The notes under the pieces are model-generated. The model was not told the DNA's origin, made no database searches, and was given only the letters and a program-made list of their open reading frames with translations. Shown here in pieces: positions 48,171 to 58,428 of a stretch of DNA of 64,000 nucleotides. Position 1 is the stretch's first letter. Every line of letters begins with the position of its first letter. Origin of the DNA: Budvicia aquatica DSM 5075 = ATCC 35567 (GTDB lineage: Bacteria; Pseudomonadota; Gammaproteobacteria; Enterobacterales; Enterobacteriaceae); contig NZ_ATYS01000025.1 of NCBI RefSeq assembly GCF_000427805.1, positions 20,624-84,623 on the forward strand. Direction: 5' to 3'. Both the position numbers and the translations under genes were made by a program.

Positions 48171-48917
48171 ATGCTTAATGCTAAGCGCCTCTATCAGGAA
48201 CTCGGTATAAAACTCAAAGAGTTACTAAGTTCGGGGCGTTATCCGGTAGGCTCTCGTTTACCGCCGGAGAGAGATATAGCGGAACAGTTTGGTGTTAGCC
48301 GTGCCGTAGTACGCGAAGCGTTAATCATGCTGGAACTGGAAAATCTGATTGATGTTCGTAAGGGTTCGGGCGTTTATGTGATTAATACCGTCAGCGATGA
48401 AAAAAGTGCCTTAAAAACAACAGATGATGATATCGGGCCTTTTGAATTACTTCAGGCAAGACAATTGCTTGAAAGTAATATAGCTGCATTCGCTGCAACA
48501 CAGCTCATCAAGTCAGATATTGCTGACATGATGAATGCTCTGGAACTTGAGCGACAGGCGCTGGAAAGTGGCCGGACAGATTATGACGACGATGAGCTTT
48601 TTCACATGTTGATAGCTCGCGCGACACAGAATTCAGTGCTGGAAAGTATGGTTCACGACCTGTGGGTTCGCCGACAGAATAGCCCGATGTGGCAGAAGCT
48701 ACATACCCATATTGTGGACCAAAGTTATCGGCGCAAATGGCTTGAAGACCATCGTAAGATCTTGCTGGCTCTACAGCATCGGGATCCGGAAGGGGCCAAG
48801 CATGCCATGTGGCAACATTTAGAGAATGTAAAATTGACGCTGTTAGAACTGTCTAATAGTGACGATCTAGGGTTTGACGGTTATCTTTTTGATTCTGTCC
48901 CAGTGACTAAGTTGTAA
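48171..48917 (+). CDS. exuR: Hexuronate-responsive GntR repressor ExuR/UxuR
   Basis: This 248-aa FadR-subfamily regulator matches E. coli ExuR/UxuR: RLYQELGIKLKELL at the start, GSRLPPERDIAEQFGVSRAVVREALIMLELENLIDVRKGSGVYV (winged helix, residues about 25-70), GPFELLQARQLLESNIAAFAATQ and DPEGAKHAMWQHLENVKLTLLELS. It represses uxu/exu genes and is released by fructuronate or tagaturonate. It is divergent from uxuB and upstream of uxuA. ExuR and UxuR are close paralogues; only one is present here. Confidence 0.88.
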   Translation: MLNAKRLYQELGIKLKELLSSGRYPVGSRLPPERDIAEQFGVSRAVVREALIMLELENLIDVRKGSGVYVINTVSDEKSALKTTDDDIGPFELLQARQLLESNIAAFAATQLIKSDIADMMNALELERQALESGRTDYDDDELFHMLIARATQNSVLESMVHDLWVRRQNSPMWQKLHTHIVDQSYRRKWLEDHRKILLALQHRDPEGAKHAMWQHLENVKLTLLELSNSDDLGFDGYLFDSVPVTKL

Positions 48918-48979
48918 TGGCTGAACACCTGGAATATCAGAATTAATCAATACAGCGGTTCATCGGGTTAGCGCCTGAT

Positions 48980-49100
48980 ATGCCCGTCATACTTCAAGTT
49001 AACGGTGTATTAGCTGTGTTCGATTGTCCTGACCGCTTACTGATGTAAGTTTATCAGGACGGCTTTATCAGCTACTTTCCTGCGATTTGGAATATATCGG
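48980..49100. repeat. Diverged copy of the enterobacterial intergenic repeat
   Basis: CCGTCATACTTCAAGTTAACGG at the left and CTGCGATTTGGAATATATCGG at the right resemble the ends of the element at 8207. The interior has its own inverted segment GTCCTGA...TCAGGAC (49025-49060). It fills most of the gap between exuR and uxuA and so lies close to the uxuA promoter. Confidence 0.55.
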
Positions 49101-49158
49101 ACAGAGCGTTGTGAATAGCCGTTTGAGATGAAATTCCAATATAAAAGGTGAATAAATC

Positions 49159-50349
49159 ATGGAACAAACATGGCGTTGGTATGGCCCTAACGATCCGGTC
49201 TCTCTTGACGATATCCGTCAGGCGGGAGCCACAGGCGTAGTGACCGCACTACACCATATTCCAAACGGTGAAGTCTGGACAGTTGAAGAGATTCAAAAGC
49301 GCAAAGCCATTCTGGAAGCGAAAGGGTTAACTTGGTCCGTGGTCGAAAGTATTCCGGTTCACGAAGAGATCAAAACTCAATCCGGCAACTATAAACAGCA
49401 TATTGCCAACTATCAGCAGTCGATTCGTAATCTGGCGACCTGTGGTATCGACACCGTATGCTACAACTTTATGCCTGTTCTGGACTGGACCCGTACCGAT
49501 CTGGAATATGAATTACCGGACGGTTCTAAAGCGCTGCGTTTTGACCAGATTGCCTTTGCCGCCTTTGAATTGCATATTCTTAAGCGCCCGGGTGCTGAAG
49601 CTGATTATTCTGAAGAAGAAGTTAAGCAGGCTAAAGCTTATTTTGACGCCATGTCTCAGGCGGAAATTGATAAGTTAACCGGTAATATTATTGCCGGTCT
49701 GCCGGGTGCAGAAGAAGGCTATACGTTAGATCAGTTCCGCGCTCATCTGGCAACTTACGACGGTATTGATAAAGCTAAACTGCGTGAGCACATGGGCTAT
49801 TTCCTTAGCCAAATCGTACCGGTTGCCGAAGCCGTTGGCCTGAAGCTGGCGGTTCATCCGGATGATCCACCGCGTCCAATCCTTGGCCTGCCGCGTATTG
49901 TTTCTACTATTGAAGATATGCAGTGGCTGAAAGATACCGTCGACAGTATCCATAACGGTTTTACCATGTGTACCGGATCTTACGGCGTACGCGGTGATAA
50001 CGATTTAGTGAAGATGATCGAAACCTTTGGTGACCGTATTCACTTTACTCACCTGCGTTCAACCTGCCGGGAAGAGAATCCTAAAACCTTCCACGAAGGT
50101 GCACACCTGCAGGGCGACGTTGATATGTATTCGGTGGTGAAAGCCATTCTGACTGAAGAAGACCGCCGTCAGAAAGCCGGAAACTTCCGCGCTATTCCAA
50201 TGCGTCCTGACCACGGTCACCAGATGCTGGACGATCTTAAGAAGAAAACCAACCCGGGTTATTCTGCTATCGGCCGCCTGAAAGGCCTGGCTGAAGTTCG
50301 CGGCGTTGAGCTGGCGATTAAGCGCGCATTCTTTAGCGATAATAAATAG
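49159..50349 (+). CDS. uxuA: D-mannonate dehydratase UxuA
   Basis: This 396-aa enzyme matches UxuA (394 aa in E. coli): [75 protein letters not shown] and [17 protein letters not shown], containing the metal-binding His and Cys residues. It dehydrates D-mannonate to KDG, joining UxuB products to KdgK. AAAGGTG precedes the ATG. A bidirectional terminator follows. Confidence 0.95.
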   Translation: MEQTWRWYGPNDPVSLDDIRQAGATGVVTALHHIPNGEVWTVEEIQKRKAILEAKGLTWSVVESIPVHEEIKTQSGNYKQHIANYQQSIRNLATCGIDTVCYNFMPVLDWTRTDLEYELPDGSKALRFDQIAFAAFELHILKRPGAEADYSEEEVKQAKAYFDAMSQAEIDKLTGNIIAGLPGAEEGYTLDQFRAHLATYDGIDKAKLREHMGYFLSQIVPVAEAVGLKLAVHPDDPPRPILGLPRIVSTIEDMQWLKDTVDSIHNGFTMCTGSYGVRGDNDLVKMIETFGDRIHFTHLRSTCREENPKTFHEGAHLQGDVDMYSVVKAILTEEDRRQKAGNFRAIPMRPDHGHQMLDDLKKKTNPGYSAIGRLKGLAEVRGVELAIKRAFFSDNK

Positions 50350-50385
50350 TCTTTAATATCGGGTTTTGCCCGATAGGAATGCAAT

Positions 50386-50423
50386 AAAAACCCCCGAAGG
50401 GTGCTACTTCTTCGGGGGTTTTT
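50386..50423. terminator. Bidirectional terminator between uxuA and acnA
   Basis: AAAAACCCCCGAAG pairs with CTTCGGGGGTTTTT (14 bp) around a 10-base loop. The A- and T-tracts make it active in both directions, serving the converging uxuA (+) and acnA (-) genes. Confidence 0.9.
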
Positions 50424-50437
50424 CTATTGAACTAACA

Positions 50438-53110
50438 CTACAGCATTTTCCTGATGACATAATGCAGGATCCCGCCGTTCTGGTAGTAGGTCAGCTCATT
50501 ACCGGTATCGATACGACATAGCGTATTAATGATTTCATGATGACCATCGGCATAGGTGATGGTCACCGGAACCTGCTGGCCCGGTTTAATAAAGGCCAGT
50601 CCGGTCACTGAAATCAGTTCATCGCCGCAGAGCTCAAGGACTTTACGGTTAGTATTCTCCGGGAATTCCAGCGGCAGAATTCCCATTCCAATCAGGTTGG
50701 AACGGTGGATTCGTTCGAAAGACTCAGCAATGACGACCCGCACCCCTAACAGCATTGGCCCTTTGGCCGCCCAGTCGCGGCTGGAACCGGAACCATACTC
50801 TTTACCGACAATCACGGCCAGCGGGATATCTTCCTGCTGATAACGCATGGCAGCATCGTAAATTGGCAAGATATCCTGCGACGGAATATGCCGGGTCATA
50901 CCACCTTCAATGTCGGGTACCATTTCATTACGGATACGGATATTAGCGAAAGTACCGCGCATCATCACTTCATGATTTCCGCGGCGAGAACCGTAGGAGT
51001 TGAAGTCATTTTTATCAATACCGTGGTTGCTCAGGTAGTGCCCTGCAGGGCTATCGGCTTTGATATTACCGGCCGGAGAGATATGGTCGGTAGTCACCGA
51101 ATCGCCGAGTATGGCAAGAATACGTGCCCCGTGAATATCCTGAACGATATCAGGTTCAGCCTGCATAGTGGTGAAAAATGGCGGATGGCGGATATAGGTT
51201 GAATCCTCTTGCCAGCGATAAGTCTGAGATTCATCAACCTTAATCGATTGCCACTCTTTATCGCCGTTAAATACTTCAGCATATTCCTTATGGAACATCT
51301 CTGCATTTACGCCTTCAACCGCTTTTGCAATCTCCTGCGCTGAAGGCCAGATATCTTTTAGATACACCGGCGCACCGGTTCTATCTTGGCCTAGCGGCTC
51401 TTGCGTCAGGTCGGTTCTCATATTACCGGCCAGTGCGTAAGCGACCACTAACGGTGGTGATGCCAGCCAGTTAGTTTTAACCAGCGGATGAATCCGGCCT
51501 TCAAAGTTACGGTTACCCGACAGCACGGCACCCACGGTCAGATCGCCTTGCTTAATCGCCGCTTCGATAGCCGGCGCAAGTGGCCCTGAGTTACCGATAC
51601 AGGTGGTACAGCCATAGCCGACCAGATTAAATCCTAGTGCTTCCAGATAAGGCGTCAGACCGGCAGCGTCCAGATATTCAGTGACCACTTTTGAACCCGG
51701 AGCCAAGGATGATTTAACCCACGGCTGGCGCTGTAAACCTTTCTCTACCGCCTTTTTAGCCAGTAAACCGGCAGCAATCATCACGCTGGGGTTAGAGGTG
51801 TTAGTACAGGAGGTAATGGCGGCAATAGCCACCATACCTTGCCTCAAAATTAGATTCTTACCGTCTAACACCATCGGCACGCTGTCGGTGTTAGGCTGGG
51901 TTGAGGTCAGATCCAGATGCATTGCTGCGTCAAAGGCCTGCTTCACTTTAGCCAGGGCTACCCGATCCTGAGGGCGTTTAGGTCCGGCCAGGCTGGCTTC
52001 AACGCTGGAGAGGTCCAGCGATAATGAGCTGGTGAAAATCGGTTCATCACCGGGATAGCGCCATAAGCCCTGCGCTTTGGCGTAAGCCTCTACTAACTCA
52101 ATTTGATGTGAGGTGCGGCCAGACAGCGCCATATAGCGCAGGGTTTCTTCATCGACCGGGAAGAATCCGCAGGTCGCCCCGAATTCCGGTGACATATTGG
52201 CAATAGTCGCCCGGTCTGCCAGCGGCAGGCGGGCCAGACCATCGCCATAAAACTCAACAAATTTACCGACTACGCCGTGCTTACGCAGCATTTGAGTGAC
52301 GGTCAGTACTAAATCGGTGGCGGTAATGCCTTCGTTAAGCTGGCCGGTGAGTTTAAAACCGACCACGTCAGGGATGAGCATCGACACCGGCTGCCCCAGC
52401 ATAGCGGCTTCGGCTTCAATACCGCCGACGCCCCAGCCGAGAATACCTAAACCATTAATCATGGTGGTATGGGAGTCAGTACCTACTAACGTATCCGGGT
52501 AAATCCAATTTTTGCCGTCCAGCTCTTCATGCCAGACGGTCTGGCCTAAATACTCTAAATTAACCTGATGACAAATACCGGTTCCCGGCGGGACTACTCT
52601 AAAGCGGCTAAAGGCTTTTTGCCCCCAGCGCAGAAAAGCATAGCGCTCATGATTGCGCTCCATCTCCAGACTGACGTTATTACCGAAAGCCTGAGACGTC
52701 GCGTATTCATCGACGGTAACGGAATGGTCAATAACCAGATCCGCCGGCGACAGTGGATTAACTTTAGATGCGTTGCCCCCCAGCCGCAAAACCGCTTCAC
52801 GCATGGCGGCCAGATCGACAATGGCCGGCACGCCGGTAAAGTCTTGCATCAATACTCTTGCCGGGCGATAGGCGATTTCCCGATCGGCATGGCCTGTTTT
52901 TAGCCACTCAACTAATGCCGACAGATCGGACTCTTGCACGGTATCACCGTCAATAAATCGCAATAGGTTTTCTAACAGTACTTTGAGGGATTTCGGCAGC
53001 CGTTGAATATCGCCCAGTTGAGCGGCGGCCTTGGGCAAACTGTAATAATGATATTCTTGATGTGACACAGTCAGTCGGGCAAGACTCTGTTCACGTAGAT
53101 TTGATGACAT
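50438..53110 (-). CDS. acnA: Aconitate hydratase AcnA
   Basis: This 890-aa TCA-cycle enzyme isomerises citrate and isocitrate in the cytoplasm. The 4Fe-4S cysteines are seen in [15 protein letters not shown] and [14 protein letters not shown]. Other landmarks are [59 protein letters not shown] and [16 protein letters not shown] in the swivel domain. The length equals E. coli AcnA (891). GGAGGAG lies before the ATG. It stands alone; upstream is an AT-rich promoter (about 53150-53220), then a repeat cluster. Control by SoxRS/CRP as in E. coli is not evident from sequence alone. Confidence 0.96.
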   Translation of the reverse strand: MSSNLREQSLARLTVSHQEYHYYSLPKAAAQLGDIQRLPKSLKVLLENLLRFIDGDTVQESDLSALVEWLKTGHADREIAYRPARVLMQDFTGVPAIVDLAAMREAVLRLGGNASKVNPLSPADLVIDHSVTVDEYATSQAFGNNVSLEMERNHERYAFLRWGQKAFSRFRVVPPGTGICHQVNLEYLGQTVWHEELDGKNWIYPDTLVGTDSHTTMINGLGILGWGVGGIEAEAAMLGQPVSMLIPDVVGFKLTGQLNEGITATDLVLTVTQMLRKHGVVGKFVEFYGDGLARLPLADRATIANMSPEFGATCGFFPVDEETLRYMALSGRTSHQIELVEAYAKAQGLWRYPGDEPIFTSSLSLDLSSVEASLAGPKRPQDRVALAKVKQAFDAAMHLDLTSTQPNTDSVPMVLDGKNLILRQGMVAIAAITSCTNTSNPSVMIAAGLLAKKAVEKGLQRQPWVKSSLAPGSKVVTEYLDAAGLTPYLEALGFNLVGYGCTTCIGNSGPLAPAIEAAIKQGDLTVGAVLSGNRNFEGRIHPLVKTNWLASPPLVVAYALAGNMRTDLTQEPLGQDRTGAPVYLKDIWPSAQEIAKAVEGVNAEMFHKEYAEVFNGDKEWQSIKVDESQTYRWQEDSTYIRHPPFFTTMQAEPDIVQDIHGARILAILGDSVTTDHISPAGNIKADSPAGHYLSNHGIDKNDFNSYGSRRGNHEVMMRGTFANIRIRNEMVPDIEGGMTRHIPSQDILPIYDAAMRYQQEDIPLAVIVGKEYGSGSSRDWAAKGPMLLGVRVVIAESFERIHRSNLIGMGILPLEFPENTNRKVLELCGDELISVTGLAFIKPGQQVPVTITYADGHHEIINTLCRIDTGNELTYYQNGGILHYVIRKML

Positions 53111-53294
53111 AGCTCCTCCGTTGATTATCAGAGAGTTCCGGTATCCGCCGGATTTTTTATAGTACGCTATTTAAAGATAACATAAAATTTCATCAACATT
53201 TTGTTAACATTTGTAAAGGTAGGGGAATATGGAAAATAAAGGAAATTAAGATAACCAAGAAGCCTTCACCTTTGTTATCGCGGCTCTTCTCCTT

Positions 53295-53616
53295 GTCATC
53301 CCCGTGAAAACGGAAACGCGAGCCGTAGGTGAAGCAAACATTCGCAAAGCGAATGGTCCGCAGGGTGAGCGCAGTGAATCATCCAAGGTTTTAGCTCACA
53401 AATGAACGCAGGGCCTAAGGGATGGATCCCGTTTTTCAACGGGATGACGAAGAACTCCCCCTCGTCATCGCCGTGAAAACGGGAACGCGAGCCGTAGGTG
53501 AAGCAAACATTCGCAAAGCGAATGGCCCGCAGGTTGAGCGCAGTGAATCATCCACGGTTTTAGCTCACAAACGAGCTCCGGGCCTAAGGGCTGGATCCCA
53601 TTTTTCAACGGGATGA
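53295..53616. repeat. Palindromic repeat, long form (locus 3: two units)
   Basis: Units start at 53295 and 53464 (period 169). Each has the family ends (GTCATCCCCGTGAAAACGG and GGATCCCGTTTTTCAACGGG) but carries an extra ~70-bp block between them: ACGCGAGCCGTAGGTGAAGC, ATTCGCAAAGCGAAT and GAGCGCAGTGAATCATCC. It occupies the 614-bp gap between tqsA and acnA. No gene is visible there; a 64-codon frame is an artefact of the repeat. Confidence 0.85.
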
Positions 53617-53724
53617 AGAAGAACTCCCCCTCGGCCGCGAGGAAAAGGTCATATTTCGACGTTCTTTTTACGGACGAAGCTGACGATAAAACTAAATTAA
53701 ATCGTTTCGTCTGTAGTTTTATGG

Positions 53725-54759
53725 TTACTTACCATCCCCCAACATAATCGCCAGTCTATGACTTCCCGGATTAGCTTCCAGCATAATCTTCGCGACGATA
53801 GTTAACGGAACGGACAATAACATGCCCACCGGCCCCAGCAGCCAGCCCCAGAAAATCAAAGACAAAAAGACAATCAGCGTTGACAGGCCCAGCCCGCGCC
53901 CCATGATCCGGGGTTCAATAATATTGCCAATCATAAGGTTGACGGCAATATAGCAGCCCAGCACCGCCAAGCCGTCGGCAAAACCGTTAAATAACAGGGC
54001 TTGCAGAATAGGGGGAACGGCAGCAATAAATGAACCAATATTGGGAATATAGTTAAGCATAAAGCCCAGAACGCCCCACAGCATGGCGTATTTCACACCG
54101 ATCCATGAGAGGAATCCCCAGATAATCATACCGGTAATGATGCTGATAACGGTTTTAATCGCCAGATAGCGGCTGATGCTATTAATCGCATTATTGATGC
54201 TAATCATGCCCTGAACCGGATTACTCAGTGACTTATTGAGCTTGTGGGGCAAGCTCTGAACTTCCAACAGCATAAAAACAACGGTCATCAGCAGCAAAAA
54301 GATATTGGTCATGACGCCGGAAAAGCTGGAAAGCATGGTGGTGAGAAAGCTGACTAACAGCGCCGGATCAAAGTATTGCATCAGCTCTTCACTGGAAATT
54401 TGAATATTTAGCTGAGCGGCATAAAACTGCAAATCCCGCAGGTGTTCGCCTATTAATCCGCGGTATTGAGGCAAAGTACGGGTGAAGTCGTTGAGCGATG
54501 AGCCGACAACGCTGGCGGTCGCCAGAAAGCCAATCACTATCGCCAGTGCAATCAAGATAACGGATATCACGTTAGGGATGCGAAACCGCGCCATAAAACG
54601 CACGACCGGATAGAGCACAATAGAGAGAAACAGCGCCAATAAAAAAGGAATAACTATTTGGGAGGCCGCTTTTATGCCAGATAAAATAATGACCAACGAC
54701 GCTAACATAAGCATTGTTCTTAGGCCTACCGAGGATAATTTATTATTCAATGGCAACAC
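53725..54759 (-). CDS. tqsA: AI-2E family transporter TqsA
   Basis: This 344-aa protein with about seven helices matches E. coli TqsA (344 aa): PFLLALFLSIVLYPVVRFM, LNDFTRTLPQYRGLI, LNYIPNIGSFIAAVPPILQALLFNG, and GNIIEPRIMGRGLGLSTLIVFLSLIFWGWLLGPVGMLLSVPLTI. TqsA is reported to promote export of autoinducer-2; other AI-2E family members are ion antiporters. Single gene. A short intergenic-repeat end lies upstream. Confidence 0.9.
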   Translation of the reverse strand: MLPLNNKLSSVGLRTMLMLASLVIILSGIKAASQIVIPFLLALFLSIVLYPVVRFMARFRIPNVISVILIALAIVIGFLATASVVGSSLNDFTRTLPQYRGLIGEHLRDLQFYAAQLNIQISSEELMQYFDPALLVSFLTTMLSSFSGVMTNIFLLLMTVVFMLLEVQSLPHKLNKSLSNPVQGMISINNAINSISRYLAIKTVISIITGMIIWGFLSWIGVKYAMLWGVLGFMLNYIPNIGSFIAAVPPILQALLFNGFADGLAVLGCYIAVNLMIGNIIEPRIMGRGLGLSTLIVFLSLIFWGWLLGPVGMLLSVPLTIVAKIMLEANPGSHRLAIMLGDGK

Positions 54760-54767
54760 TCGCTTAT

Positions 54768-54816
54768 ATATCCGTCATACTTCAAATTGTTGCAACTTGA
54801 AGCATTTGGCTATGGT
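54768..54816. repeat. Short remnant of the enterobacterial intergenic repeat
   Basis: TATCCGTCATACTTCAAATTGTTGCAACTTGAAGCATTTGGCTAT keeps both ends of the element (CATACTTCAA... and ...TTGAAGCATTTGG), which here are brought together as an inverted repeat CTTCAAATTG/CAACTTGAAG. It lies between tqsA and the acyl-CoA ligase gene. Confidence 0.5.
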
Positions 54817-54850
54817 TTATTAACGCTATAAATATTATCACACAGATACG

Positions 54851-56419
54851 TTATTCTTGCCCGTTTGGCTGCTTCTCTGATGTGATTTGTTGGCTCAGAT
54901 ACTTTAAATCCGGCTTACCGATTGGCGTTAACGGGATTTCATGCAGAAATACAATCTCTTCAGGCATTTGATAGCGGGCAATTCGTTCGCTGAGCCACAG
55001 CTTGAGCTGTTCCGCGGTAAGACTATCGGGTTGCTGAGTAACAATAAAGGCTTTTAGTCGCTGCCCGAACTCGGCATTTGGAATACCGATAACAACGCAT
55101 TCGCTGATTATCGGATGCTGAGTTATCGCATCTTCCAGCTCAACGGGATACACATTCTCTCCGCCGGAAACTATCATGCTGTCAGCCCGACCACTTAAGT
55201 AATAATAGCCGTCAGCATCATGGAACCCAAGGTCGCCGGTTTCAATCAGATCGCCGTTATTTTGAGCGGCCCACGGACACTTAATGGCTAATCTGCCGAC
55301 CACATGATGTTGATACACCGGCAATCCGCTTTGATTGTCCAACAACTGAATGGTCAGCCCTTCAATCGGAATACCAATAGTACTGGCACTGTGAGCCAAA
55401 TCGCGCGGGGTGGCGATAGTACAGATTCCGGCTTCAGATGTGCCATATAAGTTAAATAATTTATCGCCCAGCTGTGTACGGGTATCGGCCACCAAGCGCG
55501 GTTGTAACTGAGCGCCGCCGGAAATAATACAGCGCAAGCAGAGCAACTTATCGGCTGAGCGATAGAGCATTCTGCTGAGCATCAGCGGAACCAGCGTAAT
55601 GACTTCAATTTGATGCTCAGCAATCAGATGGCTGGCGTTATCGGCATCGAACTTACGCGTCAGGTAGACCGTGGCTCCCATTAACGTGGCAATGCTGAGC
55701 GTTGCTAAGCCGAAACCGTGATACACCGGCGTGGCTATATAAATTGATCGGTAGTGAAATAGCTCAAGCTTAGTCAGCAGGGCATACAGTGGATTAAGAA
55801 AGGCAAACAGCGACGGCTTTCGTGCAGCGGCTTTGAAGTCACCGGTGCTGCCGCTGGTTAACACAATAATTTTTCCCGGGCCATGTTTGATCTGCTTAGC
55901 GAGCAAGCCTGAAGTATGCGCATAAGATTGAATAGATACGCTGTCGCTATTCTCTGCCGGAATAGCCGTCCCGCTGAAACCGGCTTCGGCCAGTAGCGGG
56001 GCGATATTGGCGTCATGAATAATCAGATCAAACTGATGTTTGTCGATAAAAGCAGAGAACTGCCGCAGGTTTATTTCAGTATTCAGCAAATAGATATCAG
56101 CCCCTGCGTAGGAACAGGCAAACAGTGATTTCAGCAATAAGGCATGGTTGCGGCAAATTAATGCCACTTTATGACCGGGCTTTAGCCGGTGGTGATGGCA
56201 AAGGGCTGACGCAATATTCCTGCTCTGTTGGTAGAGTTGCGCATAAGTCAGGGTGCCGCTGTCGTCTTGCACCGCAATACGCTGCGGGTAAAGTCTGGCG
56301 CTGAAACCGAGCAGGGCCATCAGATTGATACCGTTAGCCCGAATTGACTGAATTAAAGTATATAACCCGTTCGGAGTGAGGATATTTAACTTAATCAGTA
56401 GCCGGAGTTTATTTATCAT
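54851..56419 (-). CDS. AMP-forming acyl-CoA ligase
   Basis: This 522-aa adenylate-forming enzyme has an N-terminal ~40-residue extension, an ATP loop LTSGSTGDFKAAARK (variant of TSGSTGxPKG), the A5 motif NLYGTSEAG, A7 ETGDLGFHDADGYYYLSGRADSMIVSGGENVYPVELE and a C-terminal catalytic lysine in PLTPIGKPDLKYL. It should activate a carboxylic acid, probably a fatty acid, to its CoA thioester. It follows the SDR gene by 59 bp. The two may act in sequence (acid to acyl-CoA to aldehyde). Substrate unknown. Confidence 0.82.
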   Translation of the reverse strand: MINKLRLLIKLNILTPNGLYTLIQSIRANGINLMALLGFSARLYPQRIAVQDDSGTLTYAQLYQQSRNIASALCHHHRLKPGHKVALICRNHALLLKSLFACSYAGADIYLLNTEINLRQFSAFIDKHQFDLIIHDANIAPLLAEAGFSGTAIPAENSDSVSIQSYAHTSGLLAKQIKHGPGKIIVLTSGSTGDFKAAARKPSLFAFLNPLYALLTKLELFHYRSIYIATPVYHGFGLATLSIATLMGATVYLTRKFDADNASHLIAEHQIEVITLVPLMLSRMLYRSADKLLCLRCIISGGAQLQPRLVADTRTQLGDKLFNLYGTSEAGICTIATPRDLAHSASTIGIPIEGLTIQLLDNQSGLPVYQHHVVGRLAIKCPWAAQNNGDLIETGDLGFHDADGYYYLSGRADSMIVSGGENVYPVELEDAITQHPIISECVVIGIPNAEFGQRLKAFIVTQQPDSLTAEQLKLWLSERIARYQMPEEIVFLHEIPLTPIGKPDLKYLSQQITSEKQPNGQE

Positions 56420-56478
56420 ATTTATCCATTAGCGTTTTTAGGGCTTTTTTTCAGACTTTTGGTTTCAAACTTTCCGTT

Positions 56479-57339
56479 TCAGACTTTTCGTTTCAGGTAG
56501 TGAGCACAACCCATCACCCACCAACGGTTAAATATTACCGAGCCCAGCTGACCAAAAATCGTCCATAGCGGTTTAAAGCAGGGTTTTCTGGTCTGGATTG
56601 CCCGACAGATAATCTCTGCCGCCTGAGGGGCGGAAATTGCCGGAACGGACTTATTGGCATACGTCGGCTGAATCATTCGGGTATTGACCAGCGGAAGATA
56701 AATAGAGGTTAACTGAACCCCCGATACCTGTAATTCAGGTTCCGCGCAGCGAAACCATTGGTCAAATGCGGATTTAGATGCCTGATAGGCAGCCCAGTAA
56801 GGTGCCGGCGCCAGTAATACGTTAACCGCCGAAATATTAATTATCTGCCCCTGATTCTGTTTCAGCTGTGGCAGTAACCCCATACAGAGCTGAACCGGGG
56901 CAAAATAGTTCAGCGCCATTGTGCGTTGAAAGTCATGCAGTCGGTCAGTTGAATCGGCAATAGATCGGCAAATGGATTTCCCGGCATTATTAATAAGAAT
57001 ATCAATACCGCCATAACGCTGCTTAACTTCATTAATCAGCCGTTCTGTCCGATCCTGCTGAGTCAGGTCAACGGCAAAAATCTGACAGCTGGCGACATGG
57101 GGTTCTATTTGTTGTTTTAGCTGACTCAGCTTCTCTTGCGTGCGGGCAACCAGAATCAAATGGATATTCATTCCTGATAGCATAGCGACCAGCGTTTCAC
57201 CGATACCATAGCTGGCACCGGTGATTAGTATGGTTTTATTGTTGAGCTGCTGGCTGAGCCTGTTGCGATCCGGGCGCAGAAAAGGAAACAGAGCGTACTG
57301 ATACCAGTGATAAGAATGAGATGAAAGCATAGGAGCCAT
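56479..57339 (-). CDS. Short-chain dehydrogenase resembling acyl-CoA reductase Acr1
   Basis: This 286-aa SDR has a cofactor motif TGASYGIGE at about residues 39-47, NNAGKS, a catalytic region NISAVN...YWAAYQASK (Tyr-x3-Lys) and an ~35-residue N-terminal extension. Several stretches resemble the Acinetobacter fatty acyl-CoA reductase Acr1: VARTQEKL, DRLHDFQRTMALNYFAPVQL, TSIYLPLVNTRMIQPT. It is divergent from yegW and precedes the acyl-CoA ligase gene, an association expected for fatty aldehyde formation. Acr1-type activity is inference; other SDR roles are possible. Confidence 0.8.
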   Translation of the reverse strand: MAPMLSSHSYHWYQYALFPFLRPDRNRLSQQLNNKTILITGASYGIGETLVAMLSGMNIHLILVARTQEKLSQLKQQIEPHVASCQIFAVDLTQQDRTERLINEVKQRYGGIDILINNAGKSICRSIADSTDRLHDFQRTMALNYFAPVQLCMGLLPQLKQNQGQIINISAVNVLLAPAPYWAAYQASKSAFDQWFRCAEPELQVSGVQLTSIYLPLVNTRMIQPTYANKSVPAISAPQAAEIICRAIQTRKPCFKPLWTIFGQLGSVIFNRWWVMGCAHYLKRKV

Positions 57340-57500
57340 CCGCGTTAGTACTTTTTATCGATTTTTGGCGAAATTATTCGGCAGTTCTGGCGATCTGACG
57401 CTGCTTATCTTCCGGCCCTAATCAGCCAAAGTGAAGGATACCTGATAGTTATCTGCCTAAACCACATAATAAAACTGCGGGATAGATCAACGCCGATAAA

Positions 57501-57525
57501 ACCAGTGGTAGTATAATGGTATTAC
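57501..57525. promoter_or_regulatory. Candidate YegW operator upstream of yegW
   Basis: TGGTAGTATAATGGTATTAC contains two GGTANTAY-type half-sites. The same GGTATTA/AATACC words recur upstream of yegT (61805-61857), so they may be YegW-binding sites. Confidence 0.3.
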
Positions 57526-57584
57526 TTTGACTAAGCCCAGAGCTGCGTCGACTGTTATACACTTTTTCTGGTAACCAGACTGAT

Positions 57585-58331
57585 ATGAACCCAGCACATT
57601 CATCACTGATCCAACAGCTTTGTACGCGGCTTTCCCAAACCGATAATACACCCTTATACGTGAAATTTGCCGATACGGTGAAATTTGCAGTACGCACCGG
57701 CGTATTACATCAGGGAAATATGTTGCCCGGCGAGCGGGAGCTGAGCCAGCAAACCGGCGTGTCGCGTATTACGGTGCGCAAAGCAATGGAACTGCTCGAT
57801 CAGGAAGGGGTAATTATTCGTTCCCGAGGCTACGGTACCCAGATCAGCGATAAGTTTGAGTATTCGCTTAAAGAAGCCAAAGGCTTTTCTCAACAGGTGG
57901 TTTTGCGGGGGAAAAAGCCCGATACCCTGTGGGTTAATAAGAGTGTGATTAGATGTTCGGAAGACGTTGCCGCAGAGCTTAAGATCCCGTCGAACAGCGA
58001 TGTCTTTATGCTAAAGCGCATCCGCTATGTGGATAATCAGCCGGTTTCGATTGAAGAGTCCTACGTACCGGTGGCGCTGATTAAAGAGGTCGATGATATC
58101 GGCCTGTCGCTGTATGACTATTTCCGCAGCCAGAATATTTTTCCTCAGCGTACCAAAAGCAAAGTCAGTGCCCGTATGCCGGATGCTGATTTCCAGTCGC
58201 ATATTAAGCTGGAAAATTCAGTTCCGGTGCTGGTGATTAAGCAGGTCGCCTTCGATCACCAAAATATACCGATTGAGTACAGTATTAATCAGTGCCGTAG
58301 CGATATGTATGTCTTTGTTTCTGAAGAGTAA
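57585..58331 (+). CDS. yegW: GntR-family regulator YegW (HutC/UTRA subfamily)
   Basis: This 248-aa regulator has an N-terminal winged helix (GNMLPGERELSQQTGVSRITVRKAMELLDQEGVIIRSRGYGTQI, about residues 44-88) and a C-terminal UTRA effector domain (RIRYVDNQPVSIEESYVPVALI, NQCRSDMYVFVSEE). The length equals E. coli YegW (248 aa). It converges on yegV, as the E. coli yegTUV/yegW group is arranged. It probably represses yegTUV; the ligand is unknown. Confidence 0.87.
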   Translation: MNPAHSSLIQQLCTRLSQTDNTPLYVKFADTVKFAVRTGVLHQGNMLPGERELSQQTGVSRITVRKAMELLDQEGVIIRSRGYGTQISDKFEYSLKEAKGFSQQVVLRGKKPDTLWVNKSVIRCSEDVAAELKIPSNSDVFMLKRIRYVDNQPVSIEESYVPVALIKEVDDIGLSLYDYFRSQNIFPQRTKSKVSARMPDADFQSHIKLENSVPVLVIKQVAFDHQNIPIEYSINQCRSDMYVFVSEE

Positions 58332-58428
58332 CCGGGCGGCCGTGTCTTTAAGTCCAAAGGGCTACGGGTCCAGAGCGCCTAAGGGCAGCGGTTTGAGAAA
58401 GATATTCCCTTATCTTTCAGCCGTGTGA

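Noticed and set aside
53422..53616. 64-codon frame in the acnA upstream region
   Set aside because: It falls entirely within the long-form palindromic repeat.
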